NCBI GenBank assembly: GCA_019748395.1
Contig: JAIEPM010000331.1
Coordinates: 1-32,178, forward strand
DNA: 32,178 nucleotides
Source of the DNA: Candidatus Obscuribacterales bacterium
GTDB lineage: Bacteria > Cyanobacteriota > Vampirovibrionia > Obscuribacterales > Obscuribacteraceae
Reading direction: 5' to 3'
Of this stretch, positions 23,012 to 31,541 are shown piece after piece; within the stretch, counting starts at the first letter, position 1; every line of letters starts with the position of its first letter. Under the pieces are notes generated by a model. The model worked only from the letters and a program-made list of their open reading frames with translations. It had not been told where the DNA came from and searched no databases. Position numbers and translations under genes: made by a program.

Positions 23012-23922
23012 AGCAAAGTGTCGCTGTCAATAATTTCTGCAGTTTTAGGGGCTGCGGCATCGTTTAGCGACCAGTCATAAGGCGAGTAGTTTATTTTGAT
23101 TTCTTTGTCGCTCATTTTTGCACGGCTGCTCTCAGGCAGGAAATCTTGAACATAGTTTTTGACTACTTCGTCATCTCTGGGCGGCGGCATTGGAATTTTG
23201 CCGTCCACGCTTTTTATAAAGTCGAGAGGAAACCATTTGAAAATCTGAGAAACAGTCAGCGTTTGCGAATCCGGGTCATAGCGCAGGTTCTCGGGCTTTG
23301 ACAAATAGTCTTTTGTAATTTTATCCAGCTCTTTTTCTATGTCTTTTGCCTGAAAAGCTCTGGCTCGCAGCTCGGGAGCGCTTCGACTTGCCGGTACCAT
23401 CGCAAAGTGCGCCCGGCAGTCACGGGATTTGCGCAAGAGGTCGTGGGCTATTGTGTAAAGTGAGACCTCCCGACCGGCAATTTTGGCGTGAGCCGCTTCC
23501 CAGGCGTTTGGAATTTGTCTGATGCTGGAAGCCGGATAGTCCGGTCTGACGCCCTTAATAGGATAATTGTCGATAACAAGCCTGATTGCCAGGGCATTAT
23601 AGGCGTTTATCCAGAGTGCTCGCTTTTCCAGCTTGCTGAATTTCTTGTACTCGTCTTCACTGAGTTCGCAAAGACTGCTCAGGTATTTATCGAGACCCTG
23701 GCGCTTGTTTTTCCATTTGCCGTACTGAACGCCGTTTGTTTGAACATATTTGCGCAACTCGCTTGTGAAAGCCCTGTGGCTCTGGTCGAAAGCCTCGGCT
23801 CTGCTCAGGCTCAAAAGCGACGCAATACTGAGCAAGCAGCTCAAAAGCTGTGGACGAAGAGCGCAGTTTTTATACTGAGGCTCAGGGAAGTTTTGAATGT
23901 GATCCGTCGCAGTTGGGTTCAT
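23005..23922 (-). CDS. DUF547 protein with both motif cysteines replaced, probably exported
   Basis: A 305-aa protein. After a polar N-terminus, residues about 22-44 (LRPQLLSCLLSIASLLSLSRAEA) look like a signal or membrane anchor. The DUF547 domain follows, with LWINAYNALAIRLVIDNYP (103-121) and HFAMVPASRSAPEL (172-185). The family normally has HFAL-C-S-SCP there; the two cysteines are P177 and A182 here, so any Cys-based chemistry is lost. The function of DUF547 is unknown. The ATG at 23922 lies 41 bases inside the CDGSH gene and has no clear ribosome binding site, so translation may depend on coupling. It is the last gene of a three-gene unit. Confidence 0.85.
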   Translation of the reverse strand: MNPTATDHIQNFPEPQYKNCALRPQLLSCLLSIASLLSLSRAEAFDQSHRAFTSELRKYVQTNGVQYGKWKNKRQGLDKYLSSLCELSEDEYKKFSKLEKRALWINAYNALAIRLVIDNYPIKGVRPDYPASSIRQIPNAWEAAHAKIAGREVSLYTIAHDLLRKSRDCRAHFAMVPASRSAPELRARAFQAKDIEKELDKITKDYLSKPENLRYDPDSQTLTVSQIFKWFPLDFIKSVDGKIPMPPPRDDEVVKNYVQDFLPESSRAKMSDKEIKINYSPYDWSLNDAAAPKTAEIIDSDTLLQ

Positions 23923-24121
23923 GCTTTGTATGTTTGCATAAACAGAGTGCCATCCGGGTTTCCTCTTTGACTTCCATTTTCAGCGGCTGAAAATCAGTCC
24001 CTTCGTGAGAGCCGTCGCAAAACGGTTGCGAGGCTGAGCGGCCGCAGCGGCAGTACCAGTAAGTTCCCGGAGCAAGTTCGAGTATACATGGTTTGCGATC
24101 TGCAATACGTGGCTCAGACAT
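23882..24121 (-). CDS. Double CDGSH iron-sulfur protein
   Basis: A 79-aa protein with two complete CDGSH zinc-finger-type [2Fe-2S] sites. The first uses C24, C26, C35 and H39 (CRCGRSASQPFCDGSH) and the second C60, C62, C71 and H75 (CLCKHTKHEPNCDGSH). Both keep the three-Cys one-His set of the mitoNEET family, which carries redox-active, labile clusters. There is no membrane anchor or signal. GAGGA precedes the ATG at good spacing. It starts 9 bases after the end of the thioredoxin/DUF255 gene and overlaps the DUF547 gene by 41 bases, so the three are a single transcript. A cluster-transfer or redox role is inferred from the family. Confidence 0.95.
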   Translation of the reverse strand: MSEPRIADRKPCILELAPGTYWYCRCGRSASQPFCDGSHEGTDFQPLKMEVKEETRMALCLCKHTKHEPNCDGSHSKLP

Positions 24122-24130
24122 CTCGATTCC

Positions 24131-25981
24131 TCATTTCTTTTTTGGAAGGTTCATGCTGCGATCTACCTGAGCTGCAATATCACTGCCATTGTACACGGGC
24201 AAAGAGCATCTTTGGTTGGCGCAGGCAAAGGCTGCAGCTTTTGGCATTTCCGGGTAATCAGTATCTGCGTTCGGCATTTTACCTTCTTTGGGGTCGTACC
24301 ACTCAACCCGCTTGTAGCCGACCGGATATTGATTTGCTGCCTGAAAAAGAGCCTGGGCCGCCGGGTCGCTTTTGGCACCGACAATGGTTATATGTGCCGG
24401 AGCTTTTGAAATTTCGCGATCGCATAATAAAATGCCGGCTACCATCATTTTTCGATAATGAGCAATTTCGTCCGTGGCAAGATAGCGCATGCAGTTCTCT
24501 GCCATTTGCTTATAAGTTTCATTGCCGCTGTAGTGATAAAGCAGATTGCTGAATCGAGCCAGCGGAACATTCTCGTCGAGCAAGGGCTCCGGTTTTTGCA
24601 AAGAAGAGCTTGCCGGGTCGCTTGTTAAGAAGCCTGCTTTGTCTTGAGAGTTCTTAAAATGAGCATTGATGAAGTCGGCTGCTGCTTGCGCTTTAGCGAG
24701 CCACTCGCGATTGCCCGTGGCCTGATAAAGGCTGAGCATAGCGCGACCCATGAAGAGTGTATCTCCCAGATAAGGTCCGGCGCTGTCATTTGCGTCATGT
24801 TTGAATCCTCCGCCTGGAAGCGAACGATTTGAAAGGATCCAGTTAGCTGCTTTTTCAGCTTCATCCAGATAGCGCTTGTTGGCAGTTGCCATATAAAGTC
24901 CGGCCAGTCCGGCAATTGCCCAGCCATTTTCTCTTGCGTAAATATGCTTGTCGATGCGCGGAATGCCCTGTTTGCGACGCTCGGTATCGTCAAGTTTGAA
25001 ATAATCGCCGGAATGCTGCCCTTGTTTCACGTCGGCATCCTGACTGGTGTAAAAAGCGCCTTCAGGACTGAGCAAAAAGCTGCGCAAATAGCGCTCGATA
25101 TTTTCAGCTGCAGTCAGAAAGCGAGCGTCCTTGAAGAATAGATAAGCCAGAGAGTAAATGCGCAGGTTTTCACCTTGAACGCTCATGATTTTTTCAAAGT
25201 GCTGATGTTTCCAGTCGCCACCTGTAGAGTATTGATAAACACCGCCCCAGACCGGATCAATCAAATTGATTTGAGCAATCAAAGTGTTTTTGGCCATGCT
25301 CGATTCAAGACTGTCCGCATCTTCTTTAGCCAGAGTCATGGCATATTCGATGCTGTCTGCGTCCAGGAATTTATGCACTGTTTGCCAGCCTGCCGCTTTT
25401 TTGTCGTAATATTTGCGGTGGTTGTTATAGAGCTCGCTGCGCACGGCTTTCGATAAGGCGGCTGTGCTTGAATATTTGATTTCGCTTTTCTTTTGAGCTT
25501 CTTCCGGCACCGGATTTTTTACCAGCGACTCTAAGAGTGTCCGCATCTCCTCCGGTTCTATGAAGCCCGAGCGTTTAGCCAGCTCTTGTCCTTTTGAGTC
25601 GAAAAAAATGGTTGCCGGCCAGCCGTAATCTTCATAGCGATTTGAAAGGTCCGGTCTTGAATCCTGATCTACTTTTACTGCAATGAAATGCTCTTGCATG
25701 ATTTTGGCTATCTCAGGATTGCTGTAGGTTTTCTGGTCCATCACATGGCACCAGTGACACCAGATTGCTTCCAGATCGAGGATTACCAGTTTCTTTTCCT
25801 TTTGAGCCCTTTCAAAAAGATCGTTGGTCCAGGGTCCCCAATGGACCAGGCTGGATTCATGCGCTTCCGCTGCAGCCGCCAGTGGACGTTTTTCGAGTCC
25901 ATCTTTTGCTTCTTCGGCTTTTGCTGCTGAAAACCCGAGACTTAGACCAATTAAAAGAGAAAATGCAGTAATGCGCTTCAT
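24131..25981 (-). CDS. Exported thioredoxin-fold/DUF255 protein (YyaL/SPATA20 family)
   Basis: A 616-aa protein. Residues 1-22 (start MKRITAFSLLIGLSLGFSA) are a Sec signal. The N-terminal thioredoxin-like domain has WCHWCHVMDQKTYS with C75 and C78, the family hallmark, and GWPATIFFD with the cis-proline. A long six-hairpin-like alpha/alpha domain follows (GENLRIYSLAYLFFKD, EGAFYTSQDADVKQG, ENGWAIAGLAGLYMA). The family is conserved but uncharacterised; most copies I recall are cytosolic and about 680 residues, so an exported form is notable. I chose the ATG at 25981 because GGGGAG precedes it and the signal begins there. It heads the operon with the CDGSH and DUF547 genes. Confidence 0.92.
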   Translation of the reverse strand: MKRITAFSLLIGLSLGFSAAKAEEAKDGLEKRPLAAAAEAHESSLVHWGPWTNDLFERAQKEKKLVILDLEAIWCHWCHVMDQKTYSNPEIAKIMQEHFIAVKVDQDSRPDLSNRYEDYGWPATIFFDSKGQELAKRSGFIEPEEMRTLLESLVKNPVPEEAQKKSEIKYSSTAALSKAVRSELYNNHRKYYDKKAAGWQTVHKFLDADSIEYAMTLAKEDADSLESSMAKNTLIAQINLIDPVWGGVYQYSTGGDWKHQHFEKIMSVQGENLRIYSLAYLFFKDARFLTAAENIERYLRSFLLSPEGAFYTSQDADVKQGQHSGDYFKLDDTERRKQGIPRIDKHIYARENGWAIAGLAGLYMATANKRYLDEAEKAANWILSNRSLPGGGFKHDANDSAGPYLGDTLFMGRAMLSLYQATGNREWLAKAQAAADFINAHFKNSQDKAGFLTSDPASSSLQKPEPLLDENVPLARFSNLLYHYSGNETYKQMAENCMRYLATDEIAHYRKMMVAGILLCDREISKAPAHITIVGAKSDPAAQALFQAANQYPVGYKRVEWYDPKEGKMPNADTDYPEMPKAAAFACANQRCSLPVYNGSDIAAQVDRSMNLPKKK

Positions 25982-26171
25982 GGAAACTCCCCATCCGGAG
26001 CCAAACGGCGTCATGATAACACCTTCTTAACTCCGGGCGATTCTTTTAGGCTAGGGGAGAAACCGTGTCGACATTTCTTGCTCTTTCCACGATAAAGACA
26101 GATATCAGGTGGATAATTTTGAGACGAAGTCAATTGTTGACGGCAGTCATGCATCGAGCAGGGAATCATTG

Positions 26172-27434
26172 ATGCTGGTTCTGGAACAAGCAAAAGGCAA
26201 AATCAACTCGAAGCTTGAGCTGAATTCGCTGGCTTTTGGAGGGCTTGCTCTTGGATTGAGCGTAGCTTTCGGTTTGCTCGGCGCTGAGTATCTGCATAGC
26301 GGCATAGCCGGATTTTTTCTCGGCACGTCACTATTTGCCTACAGTATTTTACTGGCCGGAATGTTCAAACGACAGCCACCGCTTTTTATCAAGCGTCTTT
26401 TCTCTCGAAAAGACTTGCTCAAGTCTCCCCGCACCATTAATGAACTCTCCGGGCTGCGTCTTGATTATGTGGCAGCCAAAGACCCTCAAGACAATATCGA
26501 CGGTGTGGTTCATAATCGCGCCGGTGAATTGCAGCGTCTGATTCGCTGCGCTTTGCCCGAGCGGCATCAGCTCAGTGCTAATTCGCTTTTGCTTGAACTG
26601 CTTTTTGCCGATCTGGCGTCCTTTGAAGATGCCAGATTTCAAATTGTTTTTCCGGCAAGCGATAGGGCTTCCCGCAAGGAAATGATCGTGATCGCATCTT
26701 TTCTGAATGTGCAGAAATCAGGCGAAGAGCAGGATTTGATGCCGCCGCTTTTGCACTTGCAAGAGATAGTGAATCGCCTTCTGGAGCGTTTGATTACGCT
26801 TGGAATAGCACCGAAAATCATGAATGCTCTGGAAGCAAGACAGCTGATTTCGCAGGAGTTGGGTTCTCGCGCTAGTTGCAATCAACTTCAGCGTGACTGG
26901 CGCAGTGCCGGTGAGCTTGGCTGGGAACCGAGCTTTAGAGACCTCGTTCTAAGACCGACAGAACGCTCTATGCAAGTAGCAGATCGACTGGCTTTGACTA
27001 TGACTTTGGAGCAGTTACCTGTGCGTTCCGGATTTGAGTGGTTGTCGGCGTTCTTGCTGGACCTGCCGGAGGCTCACCTTTCGATTTTTCTTTCTCCTTT
27101 TAACACGGCAGCTCCCCTGAGCAAGCTCAGGCTTAAGCAGAAGCTCAAGAAAATTGCGGCAGATTCACTTGATTCATTCTCGGAAGCTGCTGCTGCGCAG
27201 ATGAGTTTTTCCATACGCTTTGATGGAAGGGATAGTTACAAGCTTGAATCCGAATTGTCGACTGCGCGTAAATATTTGGGATCTTTTGGTATCAAAGGCA
27301 GTTTTACGACACAGAGACAGCAACAGTTACAGAACTGGCGAGCTACGCTTCCCTGCGCTCAAGCCGGAACGGCAGTTGCTAAACATTTGATTGCTTTCAG
27401 GGCTAAAGCCCAGCGCGTTCAAGCTCAAAGCTGA
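26172..27434 (+). CDS. VirB4/SCO6880 N-terminal-like membrane protein lacking the ATPase domain
   Basis: A 420-aa protein. After about 20 helical residues come two membrane segments (about residues 22-40 and 46-66: GLALGLSVAFGLLG, IAGFFLGTSLFAYSILLAG), as in PrgI-type domains. The rest resembles the N-terminal domain of VirB4-like conjugation ATPases: LQEIVNRLLERLITLGI, a strand-rich middle (SIFLSPFNTAAPLSKL), and late QQQLQNWRATLPCAQAG, matching the Q...LP pattern that precedes the ATPase core. The protein ends about 20 residues later with no Walker A or B, and a convergent gene follows, so no ATPase is adjacent. Start: AGGGA is 7 bases before ATG 26172; a GTG at 26109 would add 21 residues but has a poor site. 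Homology is by pattern only. Confidence 0.55.
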   Translation: MLVLEQAKGKINSKLELNSLAFGGLALGLSVAFGLLGAEYLHSGIAGFFLGTSLFAYSILLAGMFKRQPPLFIKRLFSRKDLLKSPRTINELSGLRLDYVAAKDPQDNIDGVVHNRAGELQRLIRCALPERHQLSANSLLLELLFADLASFEDARFQIVFPASDRASRKEMIVIASFLNVQKSGEEQDLMPPLLHLQEIVNRLLERLITLGIAPKIMNALEARQLISQELGSRASCNQLQRDWRSAGELGWEPSFRDLVLRPTERSMQVADRLALTMTLEQLPVRSGFEWLSAFLLDLPEAHLSIFLSPFNTAAPLSKLRLKQKLKKIAADSLDSFSEAAAAQMSFSIRFDGRDSYKLESELSTARKYLGSFGIKGSFTTQRQQQLQNWRATLPCAQAGTAVAKHLIAFRAKAQRVQAQS

Positions 27435-27438
27435 TCTC

Positions 27439-28116
27439 TTATCTGGATGGAGGCATTTTGCCGAAATCCGGGCTCTCAAAGTACTTCCTCAATTTAGGAT
27501 AGCGAGTAGACAACTCTTCTTTGCTGAGCGTGTTGTTTTCACCCTTGAATGCTTTGCCTGCATTTTCTCCTTTAGCCTTTTCAGTTTTAACAAGACTTTG
27601 GTCGGGCATTGAGATCTGATTTATCGGGAATCTGGATAGTGCGCTGTCAAGTTTTGATTTGAGATTAATTGATAGAGCTGATATTGGTGTACTGGCTTGC
27701 TCTGCTGCTGCCTTTTCCGTGGCTGCTTGTTTTGATTCGGGCTTGATCTCTTTAATGCTTGGGGGCTGCTTTGAGTTTGCAATCACAGGTGATTTGGCTG
27801 TGCTTGGACTTTCGTTTTTTGCGGGACTATGGTCTGAGAGTCTGTCGAGTGTACCGCTGTTGAGCAGCCAGTAATAGCCGGGCAGACTGATAAGACCTGA
27901 AATAAGTAGTCCTGCCGCAATTAGATTGTATTTACTGTGCTTCTTATCTTGTTTGCCGGTGGCGCCGAAGTAAAAGCGGAGCTCATAGACTGTTTGAAAA
28001 ATAGCAGAGAGAAGGTCGGGAGCCTGGATCTTCCGCTCTTTTCGTTCCGACATTCGGCGAAGCTCCGTACTTGCTTTGTACTTTGAGTTGTCCGTGCTCA
28101 CTTTTCCTTTGTTCAT
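27439..28116 (-). CDS. Single-pass membrane protein with charged tail, unknown function
   Basis: A 225-aa protein. Residues 1-62 are strongly basic and probably cytoplasmic; 64-85 (NLIAAGLLISGLISLPGYYW) form one membrane segment. After it, a Lys/Ser/Ala/Pro-rich flexible linker reaches to about 150, then come a helix (INLKSKLDSALSRFP) and a tail with LSTRYPKLRKYFESPDF. No family recognised. AGGGA precedes the ATG. The stop is 4 bases from the stop of the convergent VirB4-like gene. The C-terminal region could be an extracytoplasmic interaction peptide. Confidence 0.7.
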   Translation of the reverse strand: MNKGKVSTDNSKYKASTELRRMSERKERKIQAPDLLSAIFQTVYELRFYFGATGKQDKKHSKYNLIAAGLLISGLISLPGYYWLLNSGTLDRLSDHSPAKNESPSTAKSPVIANSKQPPSIKEIKPESKQAATEKAAAEQASTPISALSINLKSKLDSALSRFPINQISMPDQSLVKTEKAKGENAGKAFKGENNTLSKEELSTRYPKLRKYFESPDFGKMPPSR

Positions 28117-28259
28117 TTTTTTTGTTCCCTTGCCAACTTATAGACAATTAGTAGTTCGGATTTGTCCATGTTTTGTGACCAAAATTTTTTCGACTGCGGA
28201 CTTTTTGTTCACAAAAAAAAACTAGGATGCTCCGCACTTGGGATTTTGAGGACTAGCTA

Positions 28260-29966
28260 ATGAAAAAAACGCCGGAAGTTCGCAATCGCAAAGCGCTGGG
28301 AAGTACGCTGGCCATTTGTTCTTGTTTTACTTTTGTTTTCGGTTTGTTGGCCAGCCTTTTTCTGGGACTACTTATGGTCTTCGGCGGAGATCGTGAGGGC
28401 ACCAATGCTAACGATGCCGGAACTTTGAACGTAGCTAAATCCTCCGTTAGAGTGAGCGTGCTTGGTAGTTCAGAAGAGAATTCCATATATGGATCTCTGG
28501 CGGAAGGAGACGCGCATGATCAATATAGTTTGAGGACTATAAATAAGGTCTGGGGTCATGCCTTTCTGACCATGATGAACAGCCGATCTATGAATATGAC
28601 CGGCAATGGAACGGCGGCCAGTATGGATGCCGAAACTGCAGCCTGGAAAAACGCTCTATCTATAAGTGATAAGCTCTCGGATGCACTTAACACTCAAGAA
28701 AATCTTGAAGCATACTCGAATGCCATTACCAGCACTGCTGCCGTTAGAATGTTGGCTCCGGTTCAGAAGCTTGCGCCCTGCAAGAGCTGGCAAAGTTCCT
28801 GCATGAACAGAGACACGGAGAGCAATATTCGCATTGATCTTTTTCAACTGCCTCCGCATATCAGTTATCTCGACCTGGGCGGCACAACAGCTTCCGGTGC
28901 GCTCTTGAACGGCAGTGGGACAGAGCTTTATCTCAAAGGTTATCATCCGATTTCTTTTGGTAATGGTCGCTATATAAACTTTGTGCCTTTTGAAAGAAAC
29001 AAGCAGCCTCACCAGGTTTCCTTGAAAGACTTCCAAGCCGCAAAACTCTCGCGGGCGCCTTACCCCGAATGGCAGAAACCCGTGCCCAATGCTTTCTTGT
29101 GCGAAACTGCGCTTAAGGCTCAAAATCTTTATGAACACAAGTTTGTATCAGCTGCTATAGCCAATCCGATGGAAAAGCAGGATCTTTCCATTCCAAACGG
29201 ATTTATTAAGATAAATCTGCTGGAGGACAGAGTTAAATGGCTGCCTGACGGAATCCCTCTGGGGCAGCAAAACACGGTGCCCAAAGAATACGATATTGTT
29301 CATAATCCATTTGTCATAGCTCCTACCCTTCCGCTTAATTGGTTTGAACCATTCCTCGATTACGGACATCAGTATTACGATTCAGATGGTCGCCGCACTG
29401 TTTTTAAAGCGATATATGCAGCCGGAAGAGTGAGTGATGACATTTATAAAAGAACAAATGAACTGCTTATGAATCGGGTTAATGAAATCAAGCCGGGTAC
29501 CAGCTTTGCAGAGATTGTGGCATTGTTGAAATCAAAGGACATACACGGTGCCGGAGATAGCTTTGTAATTGCACTGGACCGCAACAATAGGCTTGTTCTG
29601 GTCAACTTAAATATTCCGGCTGAGCGTGCTCTTTTGAATTCATATACTTTGAATGCCGTGAATATGAGCCGGGAGCCCGACGGAAAAGTCTTTTCGGAAA
29701 AAATGAATATCCCCTTTTCTTTGAATAACATAGTCCTGGTGCTGCACTGGGTTATTGGACCGTTAGGTTTTCCGATTATCGATAATATTGTCCCTGGTGG
29801 CTCGATCTGGCGGCATCGTCTTGATCTGACCCCGGGAACCGGAGTTAATGGGGCTTTGCTTAAAATTGAGCAATCCGATACCACTTATGCTTTTTTTGGT
29901 GCAGATGGACCGCCCGTGGAAGATGAGGGTGCTGTGACCACCAGTGTCGGTTGTACTTGTATGTGA
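28260..29966 (+). CDS. Membrane-anchored protein with TadG-like N-terminus, unknown function
   Basis: A 568-aa protein. Residues about 16-42 (LAICSCFTFVFGLLASLFLG) are one membrane segment after a basic N-terminus (KKTPEVRNRKALGST), which looks like the Tad/Flp pilus minor protein layout (RxxxG+S then hydrophobic). The large exported part contains YINFVPFERNKQPHQVSLKDF at about 238-258, similar to a VPxxxxxPHxVS motif I recall from TadG-like proteins in planctomycetes and relatives. The C-terminus has a GCTCM end. No other tad gene is present. GAGGA precedes the ATG. A strong terminator follows, so the gene is its own transcript. I call only the membrane topology with confidence. Confidence 0.7.
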   Translation: MKKTPEVRNRKALGSTLAICSCFTFVFGLLASLFLGLLMVFGGDREGTNANDAGTLNVAKSSVRVSVLGSSEENSIYGSLAEGDAHDQYSLRTINKVWGHAFLTMMNSRSMNMTGNGTAASMDAETAAWKNALSISDKLSDALNTQENLEAYSNAITSTAAVRMLAPVQKLAPCKSWQSSCMNRDTESNIRIDLFQLPPHISYLDLGGTTASGALLNGSGTELYLKGYHPISFGNGRYINFVPFERNKQPHQVSLKDFQAAKLSRAPYPEWQKPVPNAFLCETALKAQNLYEHKFVSAAIANPMEKQDLSIPNGFIKINLLEDRVKWLPDGIPLGQQNTVPKEYDIVHNPFVIAPTLPLNWFEPFLDYGHQYYDSDGRRTVFKAIYAAGRVSDDIYKRTNELLMNRVNEIKPGTSFAEIVALLKSKDIHGAGDSFVIALDRNNRLVLVNLNIPAERALLNSYTLNAVNMSREPDGKVFSEKMNIPFSLNNIVLVLHWVIGPLGFPIIDNIVPGGSIWRHRLDLTPGTGVNGALLKIEQSDTTYAFFGADGPPVEDEGAVTTSVGCTCM

Positions 29967-29989
29967 TTTCCAGACAGAACTATTGGAGA

Positions 29990-30024
29990 AAGAGACGGAC
30001 GAGCTCTCGTCCGTCTTTCTTTTT
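29990..30024 (+). terminator. Strong intrinsic terminator of the TadG-like gene
   Basis: A nine-base-pair GC-rich stem (AGACGGACG / CGTCCGTCT) with a six-base loop is followed by TTTCTTTTT. It begins about 24 bases after the stop codon. Confidence 0.92.
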
Positions 30025-30056
30025 GTACCTTTGGGAATTTAGTAAAGCTGCAATGC

Positions 30057-31541
30057 TCAGTTTATCGGCAGAGGCAGACTAAACCAGAATTCGCTGCCTT
30101 TTCCGGGCTCGGAATTAACGCCGATTTTGCCGTCATGCTCTTCTACTACCATCTTGCAAATGCTCAGCCCCAGACCGCTACTTCGAGTTTTTGAGTTTCT
30201 GGCTTCCGATGTTTGCGAAAAATGTTTGAAGAGCTTTTTCTGCGACTCAGCATCGATTCCCGGACCTCGATCTTTGATTGAGAAGCGCGGCATCTGCTCA
30301 TGTTTTTTTACTTGGATATCTATTTGAGCTTTCTCCGGGCTGAATTTAACAGCGTTGCTCAATAAATTCGCTATGACCCTTTTCAGGAGATCTCGATCAC
30401 CCATGAACTCATAGTTTTCCATGCTCAGCTCAACGATTATGCCTTTCTCTTCGAAGAGTCCTTGTGCGGCATCTCTGCTTGCTTCCACGAGTTCGACGCT
30501 GTTGAGTCTTTCCGGGAAAATCTCAAACTTACCGGCGCTGAGTTTTTCAATGTCCAGAAGATCGCTAATCAGGTTGCTGATTTGCTCAAGGCCTCGGCAG
30601 GCTCGACGTAGATATTCGTTTGTTTTTGCTGGAAGTTCTTCTTGCTTTTGGGCTAGACCGACTGTGATTTTTGCTGCCAGCAAAGGACTTCTGATGTCAT
30701 GAGCAATCATGGCATAAAGCTCACGCTCTTTGGCTTTTGCCTCTCTTAAAGCATCGGCCATTTCACGAAAAGCCTCATCCAAGCTTCTAATTTCGTCGGC
30801 GCCGCCGACTGGAGGATTTAGTGCCTCGTTCTTTTTGAGCAGTACAGTATTGTCTTTTATGATGGCAAGACGCGAGCGGATCTCTTTGCTGAAGATATAG
30901 CCTACCCAGACTGCGATCAACGCGCTTGTTATTGCCGCCGCGATTATCCAGTTGCGTTCTTTTGCACGAGTTTGTACCTGGAGCTTGTTAGCCTTGTTGC
31001 TCAAGTTCATTGCATTTATACACAGGTCTTGCTGTTCATGTAGAAAGCGAGGAACAAGTTCAAGAAGGCTCGTTTTTAGCTCGAAAAGCTCGCAGGCCGA
31101 GTCTATCTCAAGTTTACCGCTGAGAAGGCTGCGGGCTCTGCTGAATGTTGTTCTGAGTGTTGCGGCTGTAGCCAGCATTTTGGCGCTGGCTTGTGATGAT
31201 TCCGAGTCTTTAAGTGCTTCGGCCTTTACGCGTTCCAGGGTTTGATCGAGCAGATTCAGATCTCTGTCGACCGCTTCCAGATCTTCCCCGCTGTATCCAG
31301 CCAGTGCGTTTTGTAAATGCTGGAAAATTCCTGCGGAACTGAATGACATGAGCGCGCATTCTGCAAGTAAGCGGCGATAATGCGCTTCTCTGTTAGCTTG
31401 CGACTCAAGCTTTTTATTTTCGAAAGTGATCAGTCCAAGAAAAACCAGTTCAAGCGTTATCGGTAGTCCTATTATCAGGAGCCCCTTTTGGGCAAGATTA
31501 CCCGGCAGAACGCGGAGCTTCTTCGAACCTCCCTTTGTCAA
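30057..31541 (-). CDS. Second orphan membrane histidine kinase, TTG start
   Basis: A 494-aa kinase with the same architecture and length as that at 12170-13654: membrane segment 1 (20-40), a helical sensor region, membrane segment 2 (198-218), HAMP (219-270), HisKA with H281 in LYAMIAHDIRSPL, N-box NLLSNAVKFS (N392, N396), G1 DRGPGID (424) and G2 SSGLGLSICKMVV. The N-terminal motif LAQKGLLIIGLPITLELV parallels LTQKALILVAVPLLFELV of the first kinase, so they are paralogues. The start is TTG at 31541, with GGAGG 8 bases upstream. A hairpin at 31512-31556 would hide that site. A 149-aa gene ends 26 bases upstream on the same strand, so they are likely co-transcribed. No response regulator is nearby. 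Confidence 0.93.
   Translation of the reverse strand: MTKGGSKKLRVLPGNLAQKGLLIIGLPITLELVFLGLITFENKKLESQANREAHYRRLLAECALMSFSSAGIFQHLQNALAGYSGEDLEAVDRDLNLLDQTLERVKAEALKDSESSQASAKMLATAATLRTTFSRARSLLSGKLEIDSACELFELKTSLLELVPRFLHEQQDLCINAMNLSNKANKLQVQTRAKERNWIIAAAITSALIAVWVGYIFSKEIRSRLAIIKDNTVLLKKNEALNPPVGGADEIRSLDEAFREMADALREAKAKERELYAMIAHDIRSPLLAAKITVGLAQKQEELPAKTNEYLRRACRGLEQISNLISDLLDIEKLSAGKFEIFPERLNSVELVEASRDAAQGLFEEKGIIVELSMENYEFMGDRDLLKRVIANLLSNAVKFSPEKAQIDIQVKKHEQMPRFSIKDRGPGIDAESQKKLFKHFSQTSEARNSKTRSSGLGLSICKMVVEEHDGKIGVNSEPGKGSEFWFSLPLPIN

Noticed and set aside
28203-28218. AT-rich hairpin (TTTTTG / CAAAAA) upstream of the TadG-like gene
   Set aside because: Only six AT-rich base pairs inside a poly-A/T stretch; the symmetry is likely to arise by chance.
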